Assembly: GCA_030549335.1 (NCBI GenBank)
Contig: JAUKPH010000018.1
Location: 2,232,001 to 2,296,000, forward strand
Direction of reading: 5' to 3'
Length of the DNA: 64,000 nt
Source of the DNA: Pontederia crassipes
Lineage: Eukaryota; Streptophyta; Magnoliopsida; Commelinales; Pontederiaceae
Part shown: piece after piece, positions 49,752 through 61,338 of the stretch
How positions within the stretch are numbered: position 1 is the stretch's first letter
Layout: each line of letters begins with the position of its first letter
Program-made: the position numbers and the translations under genes
Notes under the pieces: model-generated
Databases searched by the model: none
Seen by the model: the letters and a program-made list of their open reading frames with translations, nothing else
Told to the model about the DNA's origin: nothing

Positions 49752-51998
49752 TGTAACGCCCCCAAATCGACCTCCGTCACATGGTGAAGATCAACCTGGA
49801 GACGCTACGACATGCTATGACTTTGACTATAATGTTGACTCAGTCAAGAATTGAGACACGTCAGCGAAAAAATAAAAGAAGACAACGTAAATATGCGGAA
49901 ATCTAAAAAGTGGCTACATCATTCCTAAGGAATATAATAAGATTCTACATCATGAAGTTATAAATGCGGAAGAGAAAAGGAAACTAATAAGTCCTGTGGT
50001 TCATGTGTTGTCTTGTCGCCAGAGCTTCGTCACCACACACCTACTCCACCTCGTCACTAATTTGGTCCTGTGAAAATCAGACACAAGGGAGGAGGTCCTC
50101 CCGTAAGCTTTACAGCCTAGTGGAGAACCGCATGATATACAATGCATAACATGAATAGAATAATCAGAGATAAATAATAATTCTTAACTTGAACTTGAAA
50201 GGGTAACATGACAACATCATAGATCATAATAAGAATCAGAGGATATCATAAATCATGAGAATTAAATGATGCTTCGCAAACTTGAAATCATGCATACTTG
50301 GAGATCATAACGATAACTTGACTTGACTTAAACATGCTTATTGATCTTGGTTATTAATTAGCAATCATGGTGACTTTAGGTGCCTTTAATTCTTGGGGTA
50401 TGCCCAGCAAACGATACGACCTTATGCGGGTCAGTGGGTGATCAAATCATGACCAATGGAGCGACCCTTATCTTGATGCACTTGACTTGGACTGACAACC
50501 CATTGTTAATATTTCATCTAATCTTATTAATCACTTTGAATAACTTGTAGCTCTTGCTTCTTTGTTCGATGAATACAATGAGATCAATAAGAAAATAAAT
50601 CAATGAGAGAATAGATCTTGGAAACCAGTGAGGAATCTTTGTAGGGTCAGAAAAATAAGATCAATTGTACATAGGCAATATTCAGATTTTAAAAAAAGAC
50701 AATTAATTAATAAATCTAATAAAAGGTTCCTGGAAATCGGTATAAGGTAAATCAGGAAAAATGGTTCATGTTGGAATCATAAGGCAATCAATAATGTTCA
50801 TATCAAAATAAGAAAAGATTGATGGGTGGAAATCAAGGGATGTTTGATGGTCGAGCACGACCGTGACAACCTATCGGCACGACCGTGTCAATCTGAAGAT
50901 CGAGTTCTACATAGGTGGCACGGGCGTGTCATAGAAGAGCACGGCCGTGACGGAGGGTGGGATCGGTCAATCGATTCAAGTCGGTCGACCGATTGTGTGC
51001 GGCTAGGCTAGTCATGGCACTGTCGTACCGGAAGGGTGGCACGGTCATGACCGGTTGAGCGCTCGATCGACTGGCATCGACCGACCTTTTACTTAGGTTC
51101 CATCGAGTGATGGCACGGGCGTGCACATGGCGTGGAACGACCGTAATCATAATGGCACGGGCGTGCCAGTAGGTTTCGTCGTCATGACACGGGTGTGCCG
51201 ACAGGGTGGCATGGCCGTGCCGGTAATGGCACGGGCGTGCTAAGAGATGGCACAGCCGTGATGATGGCAGATTCCAGCGCTTTCAATTCGAAAATCACAT
51301 GAAACCCTAACATACTTTTGTTCTACTCTAAATTCTACATCCTAGCAATTACTAAGGCAAAATAGAACAACCTGAATTAATTCAAACAGTAAGCAATTCA
51401 GGAATCAAACAATTCAAACAATCATTCAATAATCAAACAAAACCCTAAAATTTCTTCTTGATCCTTTTCGTTTCATAATTAATTAGAGCATGGATTATGA
51501 CAATGCAGAGGTCATGCAAGGTGATTTCGATTTACCCACCTGGTCGCGATGGATCCTACCCTTGTTTCGTTAAAAATCCGCTTGAATCCGCCCCTATTTC
51601 CTCCCTGTTTCCCTCTCTGTTCTCTCGACCAATCAGCGCTTGCAATTCAACGAAGAGGGCTGAAGGACGGGGTGTGTGGTGCAGGTAACTGCAGTAGGGG
51701 AAAGGAAGACGTGCTTGATCCCCGGCGGCTTGCTTCCTGGCTGAAAGCAACGTGCCCGCAGGATGTCAAAAAAAGGGGGTCCTCCTTTCGTGAGGTCAGC
51801 CGTACTTGATTTTAATAAAGGGTTTTAAATTTTATCTCATCTTCCTCTCCTAATCTCACTCTAATTTAATTAATGAGATCAGATTTTTATCTCATCAACA
51901 TAATTAAATCCTTCATTGAGTCCAATCCTAATTGGGCTTGGGTTCAACCGAGATTTATTTCCTCTCTTTTTTTTTTTATCTTTTTGTTGGTTATTACA
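49752..51998 (-). repeat. 3' LTR of the gypsy-like element
   Basis: A 2247-bp LTR, intact in outline. It carries about twelve copies of a short palindromic motif around GGCACGGGCGTGCC at 50850-51260, within U3 or leader sequence, interspersed with GGTCGACCGATT-type palindromes. Confidence 0.85.
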
Positions 51999-52016
51999 TT
52001 CTTACCTCCTTAAACG
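51999..52016 (-). other. Polypurine tract of the LTR element
   Basis: On the minus strand, AAGGAGGTAAGAA immediately precedes the 3' LTR start TGTAATAACC, the usual priming site for plus-strand DNA synthesis in Ty3/gypsy elements. Confidence 0.55.
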
Positions 52017-55000
52017 AAAATTCGTCCTTGAATTTTGCACTAAGTAGAGGGCTTACCGAAAAGATGAGGAAATTCTTGGCACATTTTCGACTCGAGTTCC
52101 CATGTCGCATCACCGCCTTGATGGAAATGCCAAGCTACTCGGACCATGGGTACATTCTTGTTCTTTTGATATTGCACTTTGCGCTCCACTATATGTGTTG
52201 GATACTCAACACAGGTCAAGTCTATGAATTCTTAACATCATGCATCATCATCTCATAGAATTTTTTATGCTCTACTTTTTCTGCCTTGACATGCTGGGTA
52301 CTTAGGACATATTTTTATATCTCCATGTTTCATGTCATTACTATTTGTTCATCCTTATACATCTGTGTACTTCTCAAATGGATCACAACACAGACTTATA
52401 ATATTCAACTAATACTCCTTCTTATAAGACTTATTCCTCAAGTGTATAACATTATAATTAGCAGACCAATAACCTCCTTAAAAGGAGTGTTCGTGGGCAT
52501 TCTTGAGCAAGCACTATATTAACTCTTCTAAATTCACATTTAGTATAATTTCTCAACATCACATGCACTTACTATCTTTTATTTTATTTATTTATATTTA
52601 GATTATTATTATTATTTTCACTTTAACCCTAGACTACGATAATTATACTATAGATTTAAATAATTAGTTGCTCTTTGTTGTCATATTGGGTCCTTATACT
52701 TACCATTAATTTAACTTTTTAATATTTCATTTCTTCTTATGGAATCTTTATAAAGTTTATCACTATTTCATAACTTCGTAAGCTCTTAAGATTCTTGTAC
52801 ATGTGAGTTAAATTATAATATAGCTATTTATTTGATATACAATCGACATCCATAGCTAATGATCTGACCTATATCTGACATCCTCTAAGGATTCAGGATT
52901 CGTAATTTATTTTGATTCAACTAAAATTAATGATTAACATAATCTAATGTCGATATCTTCATGGTATCATACGATGATCATCGTGTGGGGGCATGATCAC
53001 TTGACCTTCGTCTTATATCAGATATCTAGAGGAATTGAGCAAAATACAAACTATAAGTAATTGTCAAGTGAGACAATTACATTTGGAATCCAATCAGAGG
53101 TCTGATAAATCTTCTGAAGATGGATCGTTTTTGGCATTCTATGTCATTGGAGCAGGTTAGTTCTTAATCAATGTCATTCGTTATTCTTTCTATGTCTCGA
53201 CACATTGTGCCAATGCTTTATTTGATATGGTTATCATGGGAGTTGCCCTCAATCTTAACTTCTTGGCTTACATTGATTTATTTCTTGCAATGTCAGGTCA
53301 TATAATTTCATGGGAGGACGGTGGTTATATATGACCACAGTAAGTCCTTTTCTTGACTATCTTGAAGCACTTTGAATTAATGTTAAGGTCGAACGATATC
53401 TACGTTGAGGGGTCGCTATGATCTAATCCATCATGAACAGAACAATTTATACGCACTATATAACATAAGTCCTTAGTCAAATATCATGAATGCAGGTGAA
53501 CACATGGAATGAATTCAAACAATTAGACAAGAAAACAACACAATCAACAAAATAGAAGACAAGCAATCATCCTTCTTCTTTGCGTATCGTTTCATTGTCC
53601 TTTGCATTAACAATATCTTGTAGCACTTGGGAGAGGGTCGGGATAACTTTAAGGTCGAAAAAGGGAAAATCAATCCATATATAAAACCTATGGTCAAATC
53701 ATGAGTGATCCCTTTGATCAAGATAAAAAAAATATTGAACATTTTTTTTTTCATCATATTGACATAAAGGCATCTTAGAGGACGTTCTACATCTTATATC
53801 TTTCATCTTAGAGAACATTCTATATATCATCTGATGACTTGCTTAACCCATTATCTGAACATATATAAGTTTTTATTTTCCCTCTTGAACTATCAATCAT
53901 GATTATATGATTAATTACCCAATATGATTTGAACATTCTTTATGAAAACTAATAAATATATCCATAGTCAAGATAAATTAATTAAAAATTCTTGGTTTAC
54001 TTCATAATCATCCTTCTCAAGTGCATACTTGCTTCTCCAAAAATCTTATAGGGAACTTATAAAATTCCTCATACATTACCTTAGCCCCTCATACTTTCTA
54101 AAATTTTGCTCACTTGATCTTTTAATACTTAATGGTTGGGGCTCCTATCTTCCTTAAGCATGTTTCGGTTAAGAGACTTTAAATCTTTCAAAATTTCTAA
54201 CATTCATTTAACCCTTTTCATGGATTGCTTGTTCTTATATAATTCTTTTATCAACCATGCATATTAATCTATTTTGGAATTATATTTATACTGCGATAAT
54301 AGAGAATTCATTCTTTAATAATGGCTATAGAAATATACTTCATATCCATAAAGTTTCAAATCTACTGTATATTAAACTAAGTTAATTAAAACTATTTATT
54401 TATTTTATTTTTATATATTTATAAATATACTATGTGATATGTGCCTATGTGTATGGGTATGCTAGATCTACATGTTTAATTAAACCAGACAACTACTTAC
54501 TTATTGATAATTTTCTTTAACCTTTATTCAAACCGATGTGACTTTTGAACCTTTTAAACTTTTATATTTGTTCATCCATACATTATACATGTTTCTTGGA
54601 CAATTCTCTAATACTTAAATCCTTGTCTAATTTAATACTACAGAACTTGAACATGATTAATAATTCTAATTCCTATTACCAATATAAGGTAATCCAACTA
54701 GAAATTTTGTATAACTAATTTGAATTTGCTTATGACCTTTATCAACCTAATATAGGAGTCATATGAAGTCTATGATGCAAAAAAAAATGTTATGGGTCTC
54801 TACTTATAAACATATAAGATAATTCATTAAACCCCTACCTTGATAAATCAATAGAATCACATGAGTAATAACAATAACTCATAACTTAAGCATGCTTGGT
54901 CTCATATCATCTCACACCTACTTGTTGTGTGAGGTGAATCTTTTGTTTACTTCTATAGTTCCCTCATTTTCTTTTTCTTTTTTTATCTATATCTCTTTGC

Positions 55001-55460
55001 AACTGATATGCCTATTCATTTCCCTCTTTATACTGCTGCAGTCAGCAGAAGAAGTCCATGAATAGAACGATCATGAAAAAGATGGAAAACATGAATTATA
55101 AGAAACATAATCGTTTCTTATATTTTATTCTTTAAATATCTGTAAGACTCATTTTTTTCACGTAGGTATATTTATCCACATGCTTGTTACTTATTATGTT
55201 CCAATTTGTTTGTAACATTTATGACCTTTTTTGTCTAATCACTAATAACATTTAAGTTGATTCCTACCATACAGAATAATCTTCCTAGTAATCAACCACT
55301 CATGTGAAATACATATCAATACATCAATAAAGAATAACCTAATGCAATAAAATCTTACTTGTACTTTACGGTGGAGGGTGTGGCAACTGCTCGGCGATAG
55401 CACATGAACCAATACCATACTAATTCTATACACTATGACGTCAAGAGAGTCCTGACTTTA

Positions 55461-55473
55461 GGCTCTTATACTA
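55461..55473 (-). other. Primer binding site, tRNA-Met-like
   Basis: On the minus strand TAGTATAAGAGCC starts 5 nt after the 5' LTR end. It differs at two places from TGGTATCAGAGC, the usual site complementary to initiator tRNA-Met. Confidence 0.5.
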
Positions 55474-55477
55474 TAAA

Positions 55478-58400
55478 TGTAATGCCCCCAAATTGCCCCC
55501 CCCGCCACGTGGCAAAGACCAACCTGGAGACGCTACGTCATGCTATGACTTTGACCATAATATGTATCATATCTCATTCAAGAATCGAGACATGTCAGCG
55601 GAAAAATAAAAGAAGATAACGTAAATATGCGAAAGTCTAAAAAGTGGTTACATCAATCCTAAGGAATATAATAAGGTTCTACATCATGAAGCTATAAATG
55701 CGGAAGGAAAAAGGAAACTAATAAGTCCTATGGTTTATGTGATGTCTTATCACCAGAGCTTCATTACAACACACCTCCACCTTGTCACTGACTTGGTCCT
55801 GTAAAAACCAGACACAAGGGAGGAGGTCCTCCCGTAAGCTTTACAACCTAGTGGGGAACCGCATGATATACAATGCATAACATGAATAGAATAATCAGAG
55901 ATAAATAATAATTCTTAACTTGAACTTGAAAGGGTAACATGACAACATCATAGATCATAATAAGAATCAGAGGATATCATAAATCATGAGAATTAAATGA
56001 TGCTTTGCAAACTTGAAATCATGCATACTTGGAAATCATAACGATAACTTGATTTGTCTTGAACATGCTACTTGATCTTGGTTATTAATTAGCAATCAGG
56101 GTGGCTTTAGGTGCCTTTAATTCTTGGGGTATGCTGATGCATGCAAAATACAACATATTTTAGATTATTATTTTAATTAATTTTTCTGTAATTTGATCAT
56201 GGCATGCATAATTTTTTGTCACTTTTATTCGTAATTCCGGATTTATCAATTTTTATTATTAATTCTCTGAATATTTTAATTGTTGGTGGATTTACTTAAT
56301 TTTTTATAATTATTTTGCAGGTAAGCCGAATTAACGGATGGATCGATCGTAAACCACAATGTTTGGCCGAGATTTGCATAAAGGACTTATCATTATGGGC
56401 GTAATGATGAATGACTCTTCTTCATTTTGGCCGAGATTAGGATAAAGGATTCGACGTTTTGGCCAAGATTTGAAGGGGGTAAAGATAAGAAGATTTATCA
56501 TTTTGGGCGTAACGACGACAAGAACCCATTGTTTTGGCCAAAGTAATAAGTAAATGAATCTTCATTTTGGCCGAGATTCGAAGGGAGTAAAGATAAAAGA
56601 GTCTTCCTTACGGCCGAGATTTGGAGGGGGTAATGATAAGGCCTCTTCTTTGTTACGGCTGAGTTTCGAAGGGAGTAAAAGGGTTTATCTCTTTGGGCGT
56701 AAAGATAAAAGAATTTCGTTTTGGGCGAGATTCAAAGGGGGTAAAGATAAAATGATTTATCTTTTGGGCGTAATAGTTAGAAGAATTATCGTTTTTGGCC
56801 GAGATTTATCCCGTGAATTTAAATTCAGCCGTACATCATGATCAAATTGAAGGCCGTTCACACCCTATAAATACGTGAAGAAGTCGTTATCCCAAGGGGT
56901 GCTCTGAAGTTCAGGTTTCTTCCATAGCGAGTCAAGAGTCTGTAGGCTTCGACCAAGAGGAGAGAGGTGCGACGGCTGGAGGTTGATCGCGACCCTGATC
57001 AAGTCCGAGAGGCTGCCCGACTGTCTGCCCAATTCGAGATCTCTACTTCTATTTTGGGTGTAATTCTTTCAATTATTATTGTTATTCTGTTATTATCTCT
57101 CCAGAATTTCTAGGATGAACTTCAAGTTTTTAAGATTATTATTTTAGGAGATTATTATTGAAGGGAAACTATTTGGACTCTATATTATTTGTTTTAATCT
57201 TTTCTGATCAATTAGTTAGTTGTGCTTAGTGCTTTTAATTTAATTATTTGGATTTCTGAGTTGAGTAATTAACAGTTTGTGGACTATTTGATTTCAGAAT
57301 TCGTTAATTAAATTAATTGATTTTATTTGAAATTAATAATTGACATAAATTTGATAACTAGTGTGTGGAGAATCAAATTTGTGTGGTCTGTTAATCTATA
57401 CCAGTTTGTGGAGTGATTAATAGTCTAGGGAATCTAATTTAATGCGTTTTAATTTTAATATGATTTGATAGGATGCCAGTTTGTGGAGACTTCAATTCTT
57501 ATTAAATTAAGATAGTTTAATTTGCATACTTAAATTGAGGGGATGTCAGTTTGTGGAGATCGCAATTTAATCATGTCAAGTTAATGATTTAGGGGGACTC
57601 TAATCCATCATTAAAGATTAAATTTATCTTTTATGGTTCAAATATTTATCCTGATCTATTTTCATTATAAGGCCTAACTTCAACACCATTATCTTATCTT
57701 GTTTTCTTTATTTTATTTTACTCTTACAAAACCTATTTCTAAAAATCCATGTTTTTCCTCTCTTATTAATTTATAAAATTAGATATTGAATTAATAATAT
57801 TCCTCGTGTGTTCGATACTCTTTACTCCTTTTTACTATATTACTTGAGCGACTAGTACACTTGCTAGCAAATTTTATTGTTACAAATTCAATGCATCATA
57901 TGCCCAGCAAACGATACGACCTTGTGCGGGTCAGTGGGTGATCAAACCATAACCAAGGGAGCGACCCTTATCTTGATGCACTCGGCTTGGACTAGCAATC
58001 CATTATTAATCTTTCATCTAATCTTATTAATCACTTTGAATAACTTGTAGCTCTTGCTTCTTTGTTCGATGAATACAAAGAGATTAATAAGAAAATAAAT
58101 CAATGAGAGAATAGATCTTGGAAACCAGTGAGGGATCTCTGTCAGGAAAATATGATCAATTATACATAGGCAATATTCAGATTAAAAAAAAGATAATTAA
58201 TTAATAAATCTAATAAAAGGTTCCTAGAAATCGATATAAGGTAAATCAGGAAAATAGGTTCATGTTGGAATCATAAGGCAATCAATAATGTTCATATCAA
58301 AATAAGAAAAGATTGATGGGTGGAATGGGCTGTTTGGTGGTCGGGCACGGCCGTGACAACCTATTGGCATGACCGTGTCGATCTGAAGATCGAGTTGTAC

Positions 58401-59483
58401 ATAGGTGGCACGGGCGTGTCATAGAAGAGCACAGCCGTGACGGAGGGTGGGATCGGTCGACCGATTCAAGTCGGTCGACCGATTGTGTGCGGCTAGGCTA
58501 GTCATGGAACGGCCGTGCCGGAAGGGTGGCACGGTCATGACCGGTTGAGCGTTCGATCGACCGGCATCGGCCGACCTTTTACTTAGGTTCCGTCGAGTGA
58601 TGGCACGGGCGTGCACATGGCGTGGAATGACCGTAACCATAATGGCACGAGCATGCCAGAGAGTGGCACGGCCGTGACGACGGCCGGTTCCAGCCTCCTT
58701 TAGGTTTCGTCGTCATGACACGGGTGTGCCGACAGGGTGGCATGGCCATGTCGGTAATGGCACGGGCGTGACGACGGTGGATTCCAGCCGCTTTCAATCC
58801 GAAAATCACATGAAACCCTAACATACTTTTGTTCTACTCTAAATTCTACATCATAGCAATCACTAAGGCAAAATAGAACAACCAGAATTAATTCAAACAG
58901 TAAGCAATTCAAGAATCAAACAATTCAAACAATCATTCAATAATCAAACAAAACCGTAAAACTTCTTCTTGATCCTTTTCATTTCATAATTAATTAGAGC
59001 ATGAATTAGGACAATGCAGAGGTCATGCAAGGTGATTCGTCCACCTGGTCGCGATGGATCCTACCCTTGATTCGTTAAAAATCCGCTTGAATCCGCCCCT
59101 GTTTCCTCCTTGTTTACCTCTTGGTTCTCTCAACCAATCAGCGCTTGCAATTCAACGAAAAGGGCTGAAGGACCGGGCGTGTGGTGCAGGTAATTGCAGT
59201 AAGGGAAAGGAAGACATGCTTGATCCCCGACGGCTTGCTTCCTGGCCGAAAGCAACGTGCCCGCAGGATGTAAAAAAAGGGGGTCCTCCTTTCGTGAGGA
59301 GGGTTTTAAATTTTATCTCATCTTCCTCTCCTAATCTCACTCTAATTTAATTAATGAGATCAGATTTTTATCTCATCAACATAATTAAATCCTTCCTTGA
59401 GTCCAATCCTAATTGGGCTTGGGTTCGGCCGAGATTTATTTCCTCTCTTCTTCTTTGTTTTTATCTTTTTGTTGGTTATTACA
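55478..59483 (-). repeat. 5' LTR of the gypsy-like element, with nested solo LTR
   Basis: Without the nested 1764-bp insertion and its duplicated 5 bp, this LTR is 2237 bp, close to the partner's 2247. It differs from it by point changes, a gained and a lost palindromic unit near 58.66-58.8 kb and small indels, so the insertion is not very recent. Confidence 0.85.
56135..57898 (+). mobile_element. Solo LTR nested in the 5' LTR
   Basis: A 1764-bp insertion relative to the partner LTR, with inverted ends TGATGCAT...ATGCATCA and the 5-bp duplication TATGC (56130-56134 and 57899-57903). A repeat array lies at 56360-56810. A likely TATA box (CCCTATAAATACG, near 56867) follows it, placing U3 and R in the forward direction. 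CAGTTTGTGGAG repeats lie near 57260-57560. No internal region is present, so it formed by LTR-LTR recombination. The 3' end (ACTTGAGCGACTAGTACACT) resembles that of other plant Ty3/gypsy LTRs. Confidence 0.88.
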
Positions 59484-59857
59484 GATCGATTAATAAGTAT
59501 ACCAATATCATGCTGCTTATGCCAAACGCGTACAACGACTAGATGGCACCAAAGACTATTGCGACTGCACTTCCGAACGTCACATGCTTCCATTCTGGCG
59601 TGTTCAATATTAGCAACCTACGGAAAGAAGGCACCAAGATTCGATTGTGTGGCGTCTTCGTTGTCCACGGTGAAGGTTCTGAATGACCTCGCCGAGCTGG
59701 TCCTGCTGGTGCCAGAGTACCGTTCGCTCGGTGCCGCCCAGAGGCTGGAGCTCGGGGCTTCTTTCTGTGCACTCAAAGAAGCTGTGCGCTGGAGGCGAAT
59801 GAGAGAGGAGTGGAGACCTTCCTCGTCCATGATCATCTAGTCATTTGAGCCAAGCCA
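59484..59857 (-). pseudogene. ABCB (MDR-like) transporter pseudogene, main piece
   Basis: Reading the minus strand from 59857: LGSND, a TAG stop where SHDEL has Glu, then MIMDEEGLHSSLIRLQRTA (end of nucleotide-binding domain 1). A Ser-rich linker ([20 protein letters not shown]) follows, then after a one-base frameshift [19 protein letters not shown] and TM7 ([12 protein letters not shown], stop, SLYAFGISSMILVYLLID). This order matches plant ABCB half-transporter linkers, which typically read ELGSHDEL…SSLVRLQ…PSFRRLLxLNxPEWK…. ABCB proteins export hydrophobic compounds or auxin across the plasma membrane using ATP. Two stops and a frameshift, plus separation from the remainder, show it is dead. 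Only about 5% of a normal 1250-aa gene is present. Confidence 0.8.
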
Positions 59858-59860
59858 TGA

Positions 59861-61302
59861 CACTACAAGAAAAATGTTGAATAGCGACGTAAATTGGCGT
59901 CGCCATACCACGTGACGCTAAATAGACGTCAATAGCATCACAATAGCATCATCATTGGGTCGACAAATGCAGACGCTAATGACCTCTCAATAGCGTCACT
60001 TTAGAGTCGCATTAGCGTCAAAATATATCGACGCTAAATGAGGCTCCATCGCGATGCTATTTCAGCGCTATTTATCATGCGCGAAAAATAAAAAACGCAT
60101 GGCAAATGATGGCATTGTATTGGCGTTGCAAGCTTGCGATGCTAAGTTGGCATTACCACGACAGCGATGCTAAAACAAGAGGCAATATTAGCGCCAACGT
60201 CTTGCATTGTATTGGCATCGACAAATGCGACGCTATATTAGCGTTAGAGGATTTCGACGCTAAGTAGATGCTAGTTTGAGTTCTTTTGGCAATATGTGAT
60301 ATATATTGTATAGTATATTATAGAATACTATACTATACTATACTATACACCACACAATGCTCTATTATTCTATTATGTAATATACAAAAATTAATATACT
60401 ATGTTATACATACATTATACTCCTATTCCAAAATTTCAAAATTGGGGAATAGTGCTTCTTCATTTTCCATGGGATTCAAATGGTGATTGTTGGAGATCCG
60501 ACCGTCAGATCATGGCAAAATTTATATCTCTTGTAGGTCACAACAACACATATTTTTCAATTTTTTTCTGGCGATTTTAGGAGGCCGGATAGAGTTAAAA
60601 ACTTAAGAAAAAAAGTCTTCCGACGGTCGCCGATGTGAGACTAACGGGAATCGGTCAAAACAAAAATTATGAAATCATAGAGATCGACACGTTTGTCCAC
60701 CCGCACAAGAATCGTGAGAATCAGAGGTCGGATGAAATTTAATAAAATGGGCACAATTTCAAAGTAGAAACATCATTCGCGGTCCTTGCTCGGATTGCCA
60801 CAAAAAATAGTCATTTTGAACGGCTCAAAAAGATGAGGCCGGTGCAAACATTTTATGTTTCACGTGTTTTCCGTTTCCTCCGATTCTCAAAATACCTATT
60901 TTTCATAATTATAAAAATTCCTCAAAACTTCCGCCCCACCTAAGAAATCTAAAAATGTGCGTTCTAAAAAATTGAACCTTTCGGGAGTGCTCAAAACGGT
61001 TCCATTTAGTTGACATAGAGCTTTCAAATTTTTGTAAGAAATGTTGATTTTCTTTTAATTTTTTTGTATCCAAATTTAAAAAGAGTATTCAAAATGGTTT
61101 ATTTTGCTTCATGCGCTTAAAAAATATTAGAAAATTACTTTTCTTGAAAATTGGACATCTCAAGACTTCTTAGAATGGCCTCATTTGATCGACGTATGAT
61201 TTTCAAATTTTTCGGACGACATTAATAAATATATACATATACATATATACATATATATACACATACATATGCACATGCACATTTACACATACACATACAC
61301 AC

Positions 61303-61338
<36 letters not shown>

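Larger units (their letters stand above)
51999..55477 (-). pseudogene. Internal region of the LTR element, gag-pol remnants
   Basis: Only one protein match is readable: on the minus strand near 52050-52150, VAWHFHQGGDATWELESKM followed by CQEFPHLF. It resembles the C-terminal end of plant Ty3/gypsy integrases (…VxWxxxxxEEATWExExxMxxxYPxLF), placed where expected just before the polypurine tract. The rest is AT-rich with stops in all frames. Large deletions and decay are likely, or the element was always a non-coding large derivative with a coding scar. Confidence 0.5.
49752..59483 (-). mobile_element. Ty3/gypsy-like LTR retrotransposon, decayed
   Basis: Two LTRs of about 2.24 kb (49752-51998 and 55478-59483, the latter with a nested solo LTR) share sequence across their length and have TG...CA ends (TGTAAYGCCCCC ... 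GGTTATTACA). The 5-bp flanks are identical, GATCG (49747-49751 and 59484-59488). Read on the minus strand, the LTR starts TGTAATAACC. A polypurine tract AAGGAGG lies next to the 3' LTR, and a tRNA-Met-like primer site lies next to the 5' LTR. The 3.5-kb internal region has lost nearly all coding sequence. The element split an ABCB pseudogene. Confidence 0.88.

Noticed and set aside
53515..53757. Minus-strand frame in the LTR element interior that might be an integrase piece
   Set aside because: A loose resemblance to DFIxGLP-type sequence is not enough to call.
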